Of a DNA stretch of 26,057 bases, positions 7,546 through 14,931 are shown piece by piece. The position numbers were made by a program, and so were the translations under genes. Position 1 is the stretch's first letter; each line of letters begins with the position of its first letter. Source of the DNA: Pseudomonadales bacterium (lineage in GTDB: Bacteria; Pseudomonadota; Gammaproteobacteria; Pseudomonadales; Azotimanducaceae); NCBI GenBank assembly GCA_029244465.1, contig JAQWQN010000140.1, positions 1 to 26,057 of the forward strand, read 5' to 3'. Under the pieces are notes generated by a model that did no database searches, was not told the DNA's origin, and saw only the letters and a list, made by a program, of their open reading frames with translations.

Positions 7546-9870
7546 TTAGTCAAACCAGCCTTTGACCCGCTGACGCATGGAAGGGCCGATATTGCAGCCG
7601 GGTTTGATCGCTAAGTTTTGTGGTGATGGCACGGGAATTAAAACAACATCGGCACAGTCCTTGTGCGCTCTCAAACCGGTTTGAAACTCTACTTCGAGTA
7701 ATTCATCGGCATGCACGTGTATCAATGGATCGATTGTGTGCCCGTGCGTGATTTCGTTCCAAACGCGCAAGGCGCCCGACCCGCCTGTCAGGCCGGTCGG
7801 TTCGTTGTCATCGCGGCCAACCCAAACGACGGTCAACCGACTGTTATCAAAACCCGCGAACCAACTGTCTCGGTTATCATTGGAGGTGCCAGTTTTGCCG
7901 GCGACTCCCGCCTGCGCGTAGGGAGAAGATCTGCCGGTCCCTTTTGCCATTACTATTTCTAGGGCTCTGGCGAGAGTCGCTGCATCGTTAGGTGCGATTG
8001 TCTGCTCGAGCTCAAAAGGATGATGTGATACTGGTTGGCCTTCTGGGTCGAGGACGGCGATGACTGCTTTTGGGTGAGTCCTAAATCCACCGCTCGCGAA
8101 GTTGCCATAGAGTTCTAGCATTTTAAGGGGCGATAGCGGTTCAGCGCCAAGCAGAAGGCTAGGGTAAGGGTTTTTTGGCGCGCGCGTTGTGAGATTACTC
8201 AAACGGGTTTGTATTTGCTCTAGACCGATACTCATTCCAAGTTGCACGGTTGCGAGATTGCGCGATTGCGCTAGCGCTCGGAACAAAGGTAGCTCGCCAT
8301 AAAACTGGCCATCAAAATTCTTAGGAGACCAAGGTTCGCCGAACTTTGGTGTGAGCGTGATGGGTTCATCCTTAACCGGGTCAGCAAGACTCATACCGTT
8401 TTCAATTGCGGTAAGATAAACCACAGGCTTGATCAGGGAGCCTACTGGTCGTTCCGCATTGAGCGCTCTGTTAAAACCATCGATTCGACCTTGCCGCCCT
8501 CCCACTAAGGCCTGGATGTCTCCAGTCTGAGTATCTGCCACTATGGCGGCAGCTTGTAGAGACTTTGCGGTGAGTCTGCGGTCTAACTCGATCTGGCCGA
8601 GTACGTGTGAGACAGCTTGTTGGGTATTTTCCTGTTCTCTTGGTTTGAGAGTGGTGAACACTCTCAAACCTTTCGAATTGAGGTCGGATTGAGCATAAAA
8701 GTCACGTAGATCTGAGCGAACCATATCCATAAACGCCGGATAGTATGCGCCACCAGAACTTGGTCCATCGACAACACCTAATGGTTGCGCCAGGCTGGTT
8801 GCCAGCGTTTGGCCCGAAATCAATCCGTCTCGGGCGAACGTGTTGAGTATTCGGTTACGGCGCTCGCGTGCTCGTTGGGGGTGACGAAATGGATTGTAGT
8901 AAGACGGTCCACGGATGACCGAGATTAAGGTCGCGATCTCATCAGCCTTGAGCTCGGCTAAAGGTTTGTTGAAGTAAAACTGAGCACCAAGGCCGAAACC
9001 ATGGACCGCTCTATTGCCGTGTTGGCCCAGAAAGATCTCGTTAATATAGGCCGTGAGCAAATCTTCTTTGCTGAAACGAGCGTCGAGAATGATCGCCATT
9101 GCAACCTCTTTTAGCTTACGCTCGATCGTCCGGCGATTGTCTAAGAAGTAGCTCTTGACGAGCTGTTGTGTGAGCGTGCTACCGCCTTGCTGGCGCTCGC
9201 CTGAGCTTAGATTAACCCAAAATGCGCGCAAGATACCGGTGGCTGAAAAGCCAATGTGCGTGTCAAAATTTCGGTCTTCGATTGACTTCAAACCCTCGCT
9301 TAAAAGCGAGGGCACTTGGTCAGGCGTGAGAATGAGACGATCTTCACCGTGGGATGGAAAGAAGCTGCCGATGATGGCGGGTTCCAGTCGGATCAGGGGC
9401 ACTTCGCCATTGCCATTGGTAATGCGCTGAATATGTGTGTCCGCAAAATGCACGCTGATACGCTGTGCCCCGCGTGCTCGTTCCATGAATTGGAAAGGCC
9501 GCAGAAAGATCTGCAATTCGCTGTTCTGAGTTTTAAATGTGCCGGGTGTGGTTAGATTTGCATCGTTGCTATAGCCAAGGCGGCTAAGTTCGCGCGTTAA
9601 AGCCCAGCGACTAATTTGGGCCCCTGCGTGCAGTTCCAATGGTTGGGCAAATACTTGGGCGGGAACGGACCAGCGCCGTCCTTCGAATGTGGACGTTATC
9701 GATCGGTCGAGAAAAATTAGGTAGCCGAGAACGCCTAGTGCGACGAACAGGCCAAACCCAAACGTTAGCTTAAGGAGGCCGAAAGCCCATGAACGTGGCT
9801 TTTTCTGTCCGCGCTTGGCAGGCCTCTTGGTTGCTCGCCGGGCAGATAATATTGTGCGTCGTTTCGCCAA
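7546..9870 (-). CDS. mrcB: Bifunctional penicillin-binding protein 1b
   Basis: 774 residues. A basic cytoplasmic tail is followed by one transmembrane helix (about 30-54) and a UB2H-like region (about 63-150, starting RRWSVPAQVFAQPLEL). The glycosyltransferase family 51 domain has catalytic Glu198 in EDRNF and GGSTLTQQLVKSYFL at 229-243. The transpeptidase domain has SLIK (Ser478, Lys481), SRN (536-538) and KTG (659-661). The enzyme polymerises lipid II and cross-links peptidoglycan at the periplasmic face. The start is a TTG; the frame upstream contains a stop with no ATG or GTG before it. The UB2H domain is where lipoprotein activators dock, which fits the TPR lipoprotein gene downstream. 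It carries a strong inverted repeat at 8642-8670. Confidence 0.95.
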   Translation of the reverse strand: MAKRRTILSARRATKRPAKRGQKKPRSWAFGLLKLTFGFGLFVALGVLGYLIFLDRSITSTFEGRRWSVPAQVFAQPLELHAGAQISRWALTRELSRLGYSNDANLTTPGTFKTQNSELQIFLRPFQFMERARGAQRISVHFADTHIQRITNGNGEVPLIRLEPAIIGSFFPSHGEDRLILTPDQVPSLLSEGLKSIEDRNFDTHIGFSATGILRAFWVNLSSGERQQGGSTLTQQLVKSYFLDNRRTIERKLKEVAMAIILDARFSKEDLLTAYINEIFLGQHGNRAVHGFGLGAQFYFNKPLAELKADEIATLISVIRGPSYYNPFRHPQRARERRNRILNTFARDGLISGQTLATSLAQPLGVVDGPSSGGAYYPAFMDMVRSDLRDFYAQSDLNSKGLRVFTTLKPREQENTQQAVSHVLGQIELDRRLTAKSLQAAAIVADTQTGDIQALVGGRQGRIDGFNRALNAERPVGSLIKPVVYLTAIENGMSLADPVKDEPITLTPKFGEPWSPKNFDGQFYGELPLFRALAQSRNLATVQLGMSIGLEQIQTRLSNLTTRAPKNPYPSLLLGAEPLSPLKMLELYGNFASGGFRTHPKAVIAVLDPEGQPVSHHPFELEQTIAPNDAATLARALEIVMAKGTGRSSPYAQAGVAGKTGTSNDNRDSWFAGFDNSRLTVVWVGRDDNEPTGLTGGSGALRVWNEITHGHTIDPLIHVHADELLEVEFQTGLRAHKDCADVVLIPVPSPQNLAIKPGCNIGPSMRQRVKGWFD
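8642..8670. repeat. 12-bp perfect inverted repeat inside mrcB
   Basis: GGTTTGAGAGTG at 8642-8653 pairs perfectly with CACTCTCAAACC at 8659-8670 around a 5-base loop. It lies in codons for residues 401-410 (GLRVFTTLKP), between the glycosyltransferase and transpeptidase domains. No U-run follows on either strand, so it is not a standard terminator. Confidence 0.85.
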
Positions 9871-9979
9871 TGCGTGCTCTCGTTGACCACGTTAATTCAA
9901 GCGCCTTACTTTGCCATTAAAAGCGTGAGCGGTGATGAAAAATTAGTGTAAGAAAATCGCGGTTTTAAACGGGAGGTGT

Positions 9980-10257
9980 TTAGTCGGCGAACAGCTGAAC
10001 GCGATACATGAATCCAGCGGCGACTAGCACCAGCGGATCCTGGGCAATGGTCCTGCTTGCCGGCTGTTCGAGCTCTCCGACCTGCGAGCTAAGGCGAGAC
10101 GTGCAAGGATCGCGTACAGATCGATAGCCCTGGTCCAGGCTGTCTCCCTAGCAACGGCAATAACTTGGATTGGTGTTTGATAATCGCCCATCAGGTAGCC
10201 CCGAGCAAAACCATAGCGCTAAGGTAGCGAATTCTGGTCGAACGGAACCTGAACGCG
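9980..10257 (-). pseudogene. Probable decayed reading frame in the mrcB upstream gap
   Basis: The 411-bp gap 9871-10282 has no intact gene. On the minus strand, protein-like sequence can be read in pieces: RVQVPFDQN near 10257-10231, a TAG, then RYGFARGYLMGDYQTPIQVI and ARETAWTRAIDLYAILARLA, a shift of frame near 10030, and finally QDPLVLVAAGFMYRVQLFAD ending in TAA at 9980-9982. The fragments join across one stop and one frameshift, which is what a degraded gene would give. I cannot name the family. The ARETAW helix vaguely recalls SIMPL proteins, but that is not reliable. A non-coding explanation remains possible. Confidence 0.35.
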
Positions 10258-10282
10258 CTAACGTCGTGATTTCGGGCCTAAA

Positions 10283-10972
10283 TTAGCCCTTGGTTTGGTC
10301 TTCGGCACGTATTTGGGCAACCAATTTGTCTACCACTTCGAGCGCGCGTCCCATACCCGCTTTCATCCCGACGATGTATCGCCCAGCGACAACGATTGAA
10401 GGTGTCGCACTGATCTTGAATTCCCTCAGGTCGGTTTCCGCGCCACGCACGGCAGCTTTAACCCGTGGTGAGTTAAACGCCCGTAGGAACTCCTCTTTGC
10501 TCAGACCGCGGCCATCGACATAGTCACCGACCATATCAGCGCTTTGAAACTGTTTCCGCGAGTCGTGGATCGCGCGGAAGATTCTCGCGTGGTTCTGGGG
10601 CAACGTTTCTTTGTCGGCTAAGGTTAGATAAGTCTGACCCAGCATGATTTGTACCGGTGACCACATGGCAGGTTGGCGGCTGAAGGCCACATCTTTTCCT
10701 TGTTCAGCGGCCCATTCTTCAATCATGGGGTCAAAATTTTTGCAGTGAACGCACGTATAGGCAAAGAATTCAACCACGGTGATTGGATCGCTGCGTCTAC
10801 GTGGCCGCGGGTTTTCCACTTCTCTGAGGTCATCGGCGTCCGAAATGTCGCCTTGTTCTGACAGTGGTGAGCTGACATAGGAGCCGAAGCCAAAGATCGC
10901 AATCGTGACAACGGCGATGAAGCCGATGATGGTGTTACGGGCTAGAATTACACGTCGGTCTTTTTTGGCCAT
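10283..10972 (-). CDS. Membrane-anchored DsbA-like thiol oxidoreductase
   Basis: 229 residues from the ATG at 10972 (the reading frame extends upstream, but that part is not protein-like and runs into the divergent gene). A basic N-terminus and one transmembrane helix (about 13-34) anchor a periplasmic thioredoxin fold. ITVVEFFAYTCVHCKNF carries the CVHC active site (Cys74, Cys77), and SATPSIVV supplies the cis-proline. The insert of about 100 residues between them is helical, as in DsbA. It resembles DsbA in length and layout, with a DsbA-like CxHC motif, but is anchored rather than released. Expected role: oxidising or isomerising disulfides in exported proteins. No clear ribosome site is seen. 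The gene is divergent from the glutaredoxin-like gene. Confidence 0.85.
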   Translation of the reverse strand: MAKKDRRVILARNTIIGFIAVVTIAIFGFGSYVSSPLSEQGDISDADDLREVENPRPRRRSDPITVVEFFAYTCVHCKNFDPMIEEWAAEQGKDVAFSRQPAMWSPVQIMLGQTYLTLADKETLPQNHARIFRAIHDSRKQFQSADMVGDYVDGRGLSKEEFLRAFNSPRVKAAVRGAETDLREFKISATPSIVVAGRYIVGMKAGMGRALEVVDKLVAQIRAEDQTKG

Positions 10973-11138
10973 ATTTGTTAGTCTTGAAGCAATAGTCGGT
11001 AAAATCAGAGTGTAGATACTCGATCGCGCTTTGACTATGGTATTTGGCGATGATGCAAATCGCTGGATTCGAGCGTATAGATTAGGAGTATACAATGCAG
11101 AGTTTAGAGAGAGTATCAAGGGATGCAGCGAGAACGCC

Positions 11139-11405
11139 ATGAGTGAAGCTAATCTAGAGTCGTACCAATTGTTTAAAACTGACCTGTGTGGATTCTGTTA
11201 TCGAGTCCGAGGTTTTTTGGAGCAACATGGGATCGAGATGCCGTTGCGGGACACCAACCAAGACCCGGAAGCCTTCCGGGAACTGTTGCAAGGTGGGGGG
11301 CGAACGACTGTGCCTTGTTTGCGCATTCAGCGTGGTGATGAAGTGGAATGGATGTTCGAGTCGATGGACATCATGCGCTACATTGCCGCGAGATTTGGTC
11401 TCTAA
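11139..11405 (+). CDS. Glutaredoxin-like small thiol protein
   Basis: 88 residues from the ATG at 11139 (upstream in-frame codons lack protein-like character and overlap the divergent promoter region). SYQLFKTDLCGFCYRVRGFL contains a CGFC redox motif (Cys17, Cys20), GRTTVPCLRI gives the TVP cis-proline loop, and the C-terminus FESMDIMRYIAARFG resembles the end of glutaredoxin and GST N-terminal domains. It is probably cytoplasmic, reducing disulfides or glutathione mixed disulfides. It is divergent from the DsbA-like gene. The following gap (11406-11597) holds no gene. Confidence 0.8.
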   Translation: MSEANLESYQLFKTDLCGFCYRVRGFLEQHGIEMPLRDTNQDPEAFRELLQGGGRTTVPCLRIQRGDEVEWMFESMDIMRYIAARFGL

Positions 11406-11597
11406 AGCGAGTTACCGAGTGCCTCCGGCGCTGGCTTCTTGAGCTAATACAAAAGTCTCCTCTCGTGTATTTCGGATGGTCGCGAAGCGGTTCGGCTGAG
11501 TCGTGGCTTGTGTCTGTCGGGGTATCCGTTTTTTCCCTTCGTTGGCGAGATGTTAATATCGCCGATCGCTAATTTTCTTAATCAAAGGTAGTCATAT

Positions 11598-12635
11598 ATG
11601 AGACTAGGTATTATTTCAGGGTACTCGGGCCGCAAAATGAGTATCCCTATTGAGGCGGTGAAGGCGGCTGAGAGCATGGGCTATGAGTCGATCTGGACAG
11701 CAGAAGCCTATGGCTCTGATGCGGTGACACCAGCCGCTTGGATTCTTGCCCAAACGACAAAGATTAAGGTGGGCACGGCGATCATGCAGATGCCTGCACG
11801 TACGCCAGCAATGACCGCAATGACCGCAATGAGTTTGGCAGAACTATCTGGCGGGCGATTTATCGTTGGACTGGGTGCATCTGGTCCTCAAGTAGTCGAG
11901 GGTTGGCATGGTGTGCCCTATGGCAAACCGATCACACGGCTCAAAGAGTACGTGAAGATTATGAAAGACATATTCGCACGGGAAGCACCGGTGACCTTTG
12001 ACGGTAGTATGTACCAAATGCCTTACGCTGGACCGGGTGCGACAGGATTGGGGAAGCCTTTGAAGAGCATTTTGCGTTGTGAGGAGGATATTCCGATCTA
12101 TGCAGCGACCATTACCGATGCTGGTGTGACGGCTGCGGCAGAAGTTGCTGATGGTTTCTTTCCTGTATGGATGGACCCGGAAAAATATTCAGTGTTCCAA
12201 CCTTCGGTAGAAAAAGGTCTGAAGGCGGCCGATGATAAGTCCTTACAGCAGTTCGATATCGCGCCATTTGTCACCGTGGTCATGGGTGACAACGTGCAAG
12301 AATGCATGATGCCTATTCGAGGCAACATGGCGCTGTACATCGGTGGTATGGGCGCGCGCGACAAAAATTTCTACAACGATTACTGCAAGCGGCTTGGCTT
12401 TGAAGATGAGGCCGTTAAGATCCAGGATCTTTATTTGGCAGGTCGAAAAGACGAGGCAATGGCTGCAGTCCCGGCTGAACTCATTGATGCCTGCCATTTA
12501 GTTGGACCGGCAGAGCGTATTCGCGAACGTCTACAGCGATGGAAGCAAGCTGACGCCGGTGGCACGGTTTCAAACATGCTGCTAGGTTGCCAACAAGCTG
12601 ATGCGTTAGAGGTTGTGGCGAGTGAGATGCTCTAG
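11598..12635 (+). CDS. LLM-class flavin/F420-dependent oxidoreductase (copy 1)
   Basis: 345 residues with the TIM-barrel LLM fold: MRLGIISGYSGRK at the N-terminus, AESMGYESIWTAEAYGSD, TKIKVGTAIMQMPARTP and ELSGGRFIVGLGASGPQVVEGW, all standard for F420/FMN-dependent LLM oxidoreductases. The substrate is unknown. It heads a compact trio: the hexapeptide acyltransferase starts 2 bp after its stop, and that gene overlaps the PhyH-HEAT gene. An AAAGGT lies about 10 bases upstream of the ATG. The family assignment is firm; F420 rather than FMN use is an open question, since most Gammaproteobacteria lack F420 biosynthesis. Confidence 0.9.
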   Translation: MRLGIISGYSGRKMSIPIEAVKAAESMGYESIWTAEAYGSDAVTPAAWILAQTTKIKVGTAIMQMPARTPAMTAMTAMSLAELSGGRFIVGLGASGPQVVEGWHGVPYGKPITRLKEYVKIMKDIFAREAPVTFDGSMYQMPYAGPGATGLGKPLKSILRCEEDIPIYAATITDAGVTAAAEVADGFFPVWMDPEKYSVFQPSVEKGLKAADDKSLQQFDIAPFVTVVMGDNVQECMMPIRGNMALYIGGMGARDKNFYNDYCKRLGFEDEAVKIQDLYLAGRKDEAMAAVPAELIDACHLVGPAERIRERLQRWKQADAGGTVSNMLLGCQQADALEVVASEML

Positions 12636-12637
12636 CT

Positions 12638-13189
12638 ATGACTAACGGATTGGTCATCATTGGCGACCATGACGTGTTGGCGCGACAGGCGTGCGAGATC
12701 GCACGCCTGTGTGGGCACCTATTTTCCTTGTGCCGCGAAATGCCCGTTGAAGCGCAGCGGGTCATCGTCGCTTTGGATGATGCTGACGCGCGTGCGGAGA
12801 TCGTCGCCTGCTTGCCGCGAAACCAAGTGGTAAATCTCATTCATCCACGTGCGTTTGTTAGTCCGGATGCTGAGCTCGGCATCAATGTGCTCGTCGGGGC
12901 CAATGCCATTATCGGTTCCAATGCGAGGGTAGGCGATGGGGTCATCGCCAATGCGTTGTCGAGCATCGAGCACGATAACGTGATTGGCGCGTATACGTTT
13001 CTTGGTACGGGCGCGATCCTTTGCGGGAACGTCACCACGGGCGAACGAGTATTCGTTGGGGGCGGGGCAACCGTTAAGCCTGGTACTTGCGTTGGTGCCG
13101 GAACCACACTTGGAGCGGGAGCCGTTCTAGTTAAGGATGCAGATCCGGATAGCGTCTACGTAGGTAATCCAGCAAGGAGGCTGGGTTGA
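12638..13189 (+). CDS. NeuD/PglD-like hexapeptide-repeat acyltransferase
   Basis: 183 residues. The N-terminal part (LVIIGDHDVLARQACEIARL) resembles the nucleotide-sugar-binding alpha/beta domain of NeuD/PglD proteins, though the usual GAGG loop is changed to GDHD. Residues about 75-180 form left-handed beta-helix hexapeptide repeats (VLVGANAIIGSNARVGDGVI, then LGAGAVLVKDADPDSVYVG). His112 in SIEHDNVIG is at the position of the catalytic base of PglD. It ends VYVGNPARRLG, as usual for this family. Expected reaction: acetyl or acyl transfer from acyl-CoA to an amino or hydroxyl group; the acceptor is unknown. It lies 2 bp after the LLM gene and shares four bases with the PhyH-HEAT start. A 26-bp near-perfect palindrome sits at 12685-12710 in its 5' end. 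Confidence 0.85.
   Translation: MTNGLVIIGDHDVLARQACEIARLCGHLFSLCREMPVEAQRVIVALDDADARAEIVACLPRNQVVNLIHPRAFVSPDAELGINVLVGANAIIGSNARVGDGVIANALSSIEHDNVIGAYTFLGTGAILCGNVTTGERVFVGGGATVKPGTCVGAGTTLGAGAVLVKDADPDSVYVGNPARRLG
12685..12710. repeat. 26-bp near-perfect palindrome inside the acyltransferase gene
   Basis: ACAGGCGTGCGA at 12685-12696 and TCGCACGCCTGT at 12699-12710 are exact reverse complements around a 2-base centre. It falls in codons 16-25 of the acyltransferase. The very short centre favours a protein-binding site on DNA or chance over an RNA hairpin. No regulator gene is nearby. Confidence 0.85.
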
Positions 13190-14931
13190 CGGTATACACT
13201 CAGAGCGAAGACCTCGTGAGCGACTTTATCTCTCGTGGTCTCGTATTGTTGCACCCCGATACGCTCAAGGTTGATCGGCTTATTCATGATCAAATCTATG
13301 AGAAAGAAAAGACACTCTTTCGGGCTAAGGAATACATTACGGCAGAGAATCTCCCCGAAATCTTAGAGGTTCTGCGCGCCCCAGGCTTGGTGCAAGCGTG
13401 CGATAGTTTGTTAGGTGAAGGATGGGCGATCGTTCCGTTCACCCACAACACGCCCTTCGTTAGCGGTGCTTACGACCAACATTGGCATAAAGACGACAAT
13501 GGACCGTACAACGGCCGTAAGCCTCGTTATCACCAACCGGTGCAACTCGAGCTATTGTACTACCCGCAAGCAGTAACGGAAGAGATGGGGCCGACGGCGA
13601 CTTTGCCGTATTCCCAATACTGGACATTCGATCACGAGGAAAACCACGATAACTTCGCGGGTGCTGACCATTTGGACTTCGGCTATCAGATCGAAGGATG
13701 GGAGACCGTTGCCGTCAGTGGTAAGCGTTCCAACTATGCAGAAGCTGATATTAAGAACCGACGCACGGCGCATGATGATCGCCTGCGGCGCGCGGTGGAT
13801 AATTTAGCTTGGCCGTTAGTTCAACCGTATGAGGCCGCGCCGATTGAAGCGGGGTCGATACTGCTGTACTCCCACAACCTGTTTCACCGCGGTAACCATC
13901 GCCGTGATGGTTGGCAGACGTGGCGGGATCGACCGCGTTTTATGTGGCGGTTTTGGCTTTATCGGACCACTAACCCGAAAACGATTTCGGTGCCCGAGCG
14001 TCAAGCATGGCAGGATCAAAAAGTCTCGCCAGATGTTGCGGTGGTTTGGGAGAGCGTACAAGCGTGGATGGACGGCGTCGCACCGAAACACGAATATGGC
14101 CTGTTAGAGGAATACAAGACAGCGCTTTATGCGAAGGGCGAGGCTGCAGAGCCAAACCGCATCGGTGCAGCTTATGCATTGGCAAAGCATGCGGATGTTG
14201 ATGCTTTGTCGTTTTTGGCAGAGGCACTTCGCAATGATCGCGAGTCGGTGCGCCGAGCAGCAACCTACGGATTGGTCAGTGCGGGTGAACGTTCAAACCA
14301 GTTTTTTTTCGATGCGGCGCAATCTGCCAGTAAGTGGGTGCGCAAAGCCGCGGTTTTCGGTTTGGGGGCGAGTGGCCAAATTACGGCAGATGTGTTGTCT
14401 TGTCTTCGCGATCGTCTCTTGTTCGATGGCTCAACGTATGTCCGCTCGGTCGCTGCTGACGCCTTGGGTGCCTTCGTTAGGAGAGCGACTGCGCCAGAAA
14501 TCGCCGAACACGCGATCAGCGCGCTCATTGAGTGTCTTGGTCAGGAAGAGAATCGAGAGAGTATGGATCGCGTTCAACGGCGCAGTATCAAGTTTGTGCG
14601 ACCAACCGATGATTGCGACGTCTGCGAGGGAATAGGGATCTCTCTGGGTCATGAACGCTATGAACCTGTGCGCTCGATTGTTCGTGAGAACTCGTTGGTC
14701 TCGTTAGTGATTGCCGTCAGTGCAGAAGGCAAGCTGTCAGCATCAACTGTAGGACGCTTGGCCGATTGCCTGGTCGATGTGGCTGCAAACGACGCGAACC
14801 TGTTTTCTGCTGGGCTTGCGATGGATGCTCTGTGTCGGTTGTTAGGACCCCAGGATCCCCGTGTCCGAGCAGTGGTCGCTGACCAGCCGACACTGTGTCT
14901 GCCATCCTTACTGAGAGCCGGTTTGCTCTAG
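13186..14931 (+). CDS. PhyH-type dioxygenase fused to HEAT-like repeats
   Basis: 581 residues. The first ~265 form a phytanoyl-CoA dioxygenase-like domain: HWHKDD (His101 and Asp103 as the HxD iron ligands), MGPTATLPYSQYW near 134 in place of the usual GPL/PGSH loop, and LLYSHNLFHRGNHRRD near 227 with His234 as likely third iron ligand. Residues about 305-480 contain HEAT-like helical repeats (RIGAAYALAKHADVDALSFL, VRRAATYGLVSAG, VRKAAVFGLGASG, VRSVAADALGAFV). The iron domain predicts Fe(II)/2-oxoglutarate-dependent hydroxylation of a small molecule; the repeat tail may bind a partner or the substrate carrier. The TTG start is supported by AGGAGG 5 bases before it and by overlap with the acyltransferase stop. 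Its stop codon directly abuts that of the convergent phosphotransferase. Confidence 0.85.
   Translation: MTVYTQSEDLVSDFISRGLVLLHPDTLKVDRLIHDQIYEKEKTLFRAKEYITAENLPEILEVLRAPGLVQACDSLLGEGWAIVPFTHNTPFVSGAYDQHWHKDDNGPYNGRKPRYHQPVQLELLYYPQAVTEEMGPTATLPYSQYWTFDHEENHDNFAGADHLDFGYQIEGWETVAVSGKRSNYAEADIKNRRTAHDDRLRRAVDNLAWPLVQPYEAAPIEAGSILLYSHNLFHRGNHRRDGWQTWRDRPRFMWRFWLYRTTNPKTISVPERQAWQDQKVSPDVAVVWESVQAWMDGVAPKHEYGLLEEYKTALYAKGEAAEPNRIGAAYALAKHADVDALSFLAEALRNDRESVRRAATYGLVSAGERSNQFFFDAAQSASKWVRKAAVFGLGASGQITADVLSCLRDRLLFDGSTYVRSVAADALGAFVRRATAPEIAEHAISALIECLGQEENRESMDRVQRRSIKFVRPTDDCDVCEGIGISLGHERYEPVRSIVRENSLVSLVIAVSAEGKLSASTVGRLADCLVDVAANDANLFSAGLAMDALCRLLGPQDPRVRAVVADQPTLCLPSLLRAGLL

Noticed and set aside
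9293..9312. 9-bp inverted repeat (CCCTCGCTT / AAGCGAGGG) inside mrcB
   Set aside because: A stem of this length is expected about once by chance in a window this size, and it is in conserved coding sequence.
10219..10231. CTAAGGTAGCGAA, identical to a conserved 13-base stretch of 23S rRNA domain IV
   Set aside because: The flanks do not follow 23S rRNA, and the stretch lies within the protein-like remnant; treated as coincidence.
11811..11828. Tandem ATGACCGCA repeat in LLM copy 1
   Set aside because: It encodes the MTAMTA motif that is normal for the family at this position, so it is not an insertion.
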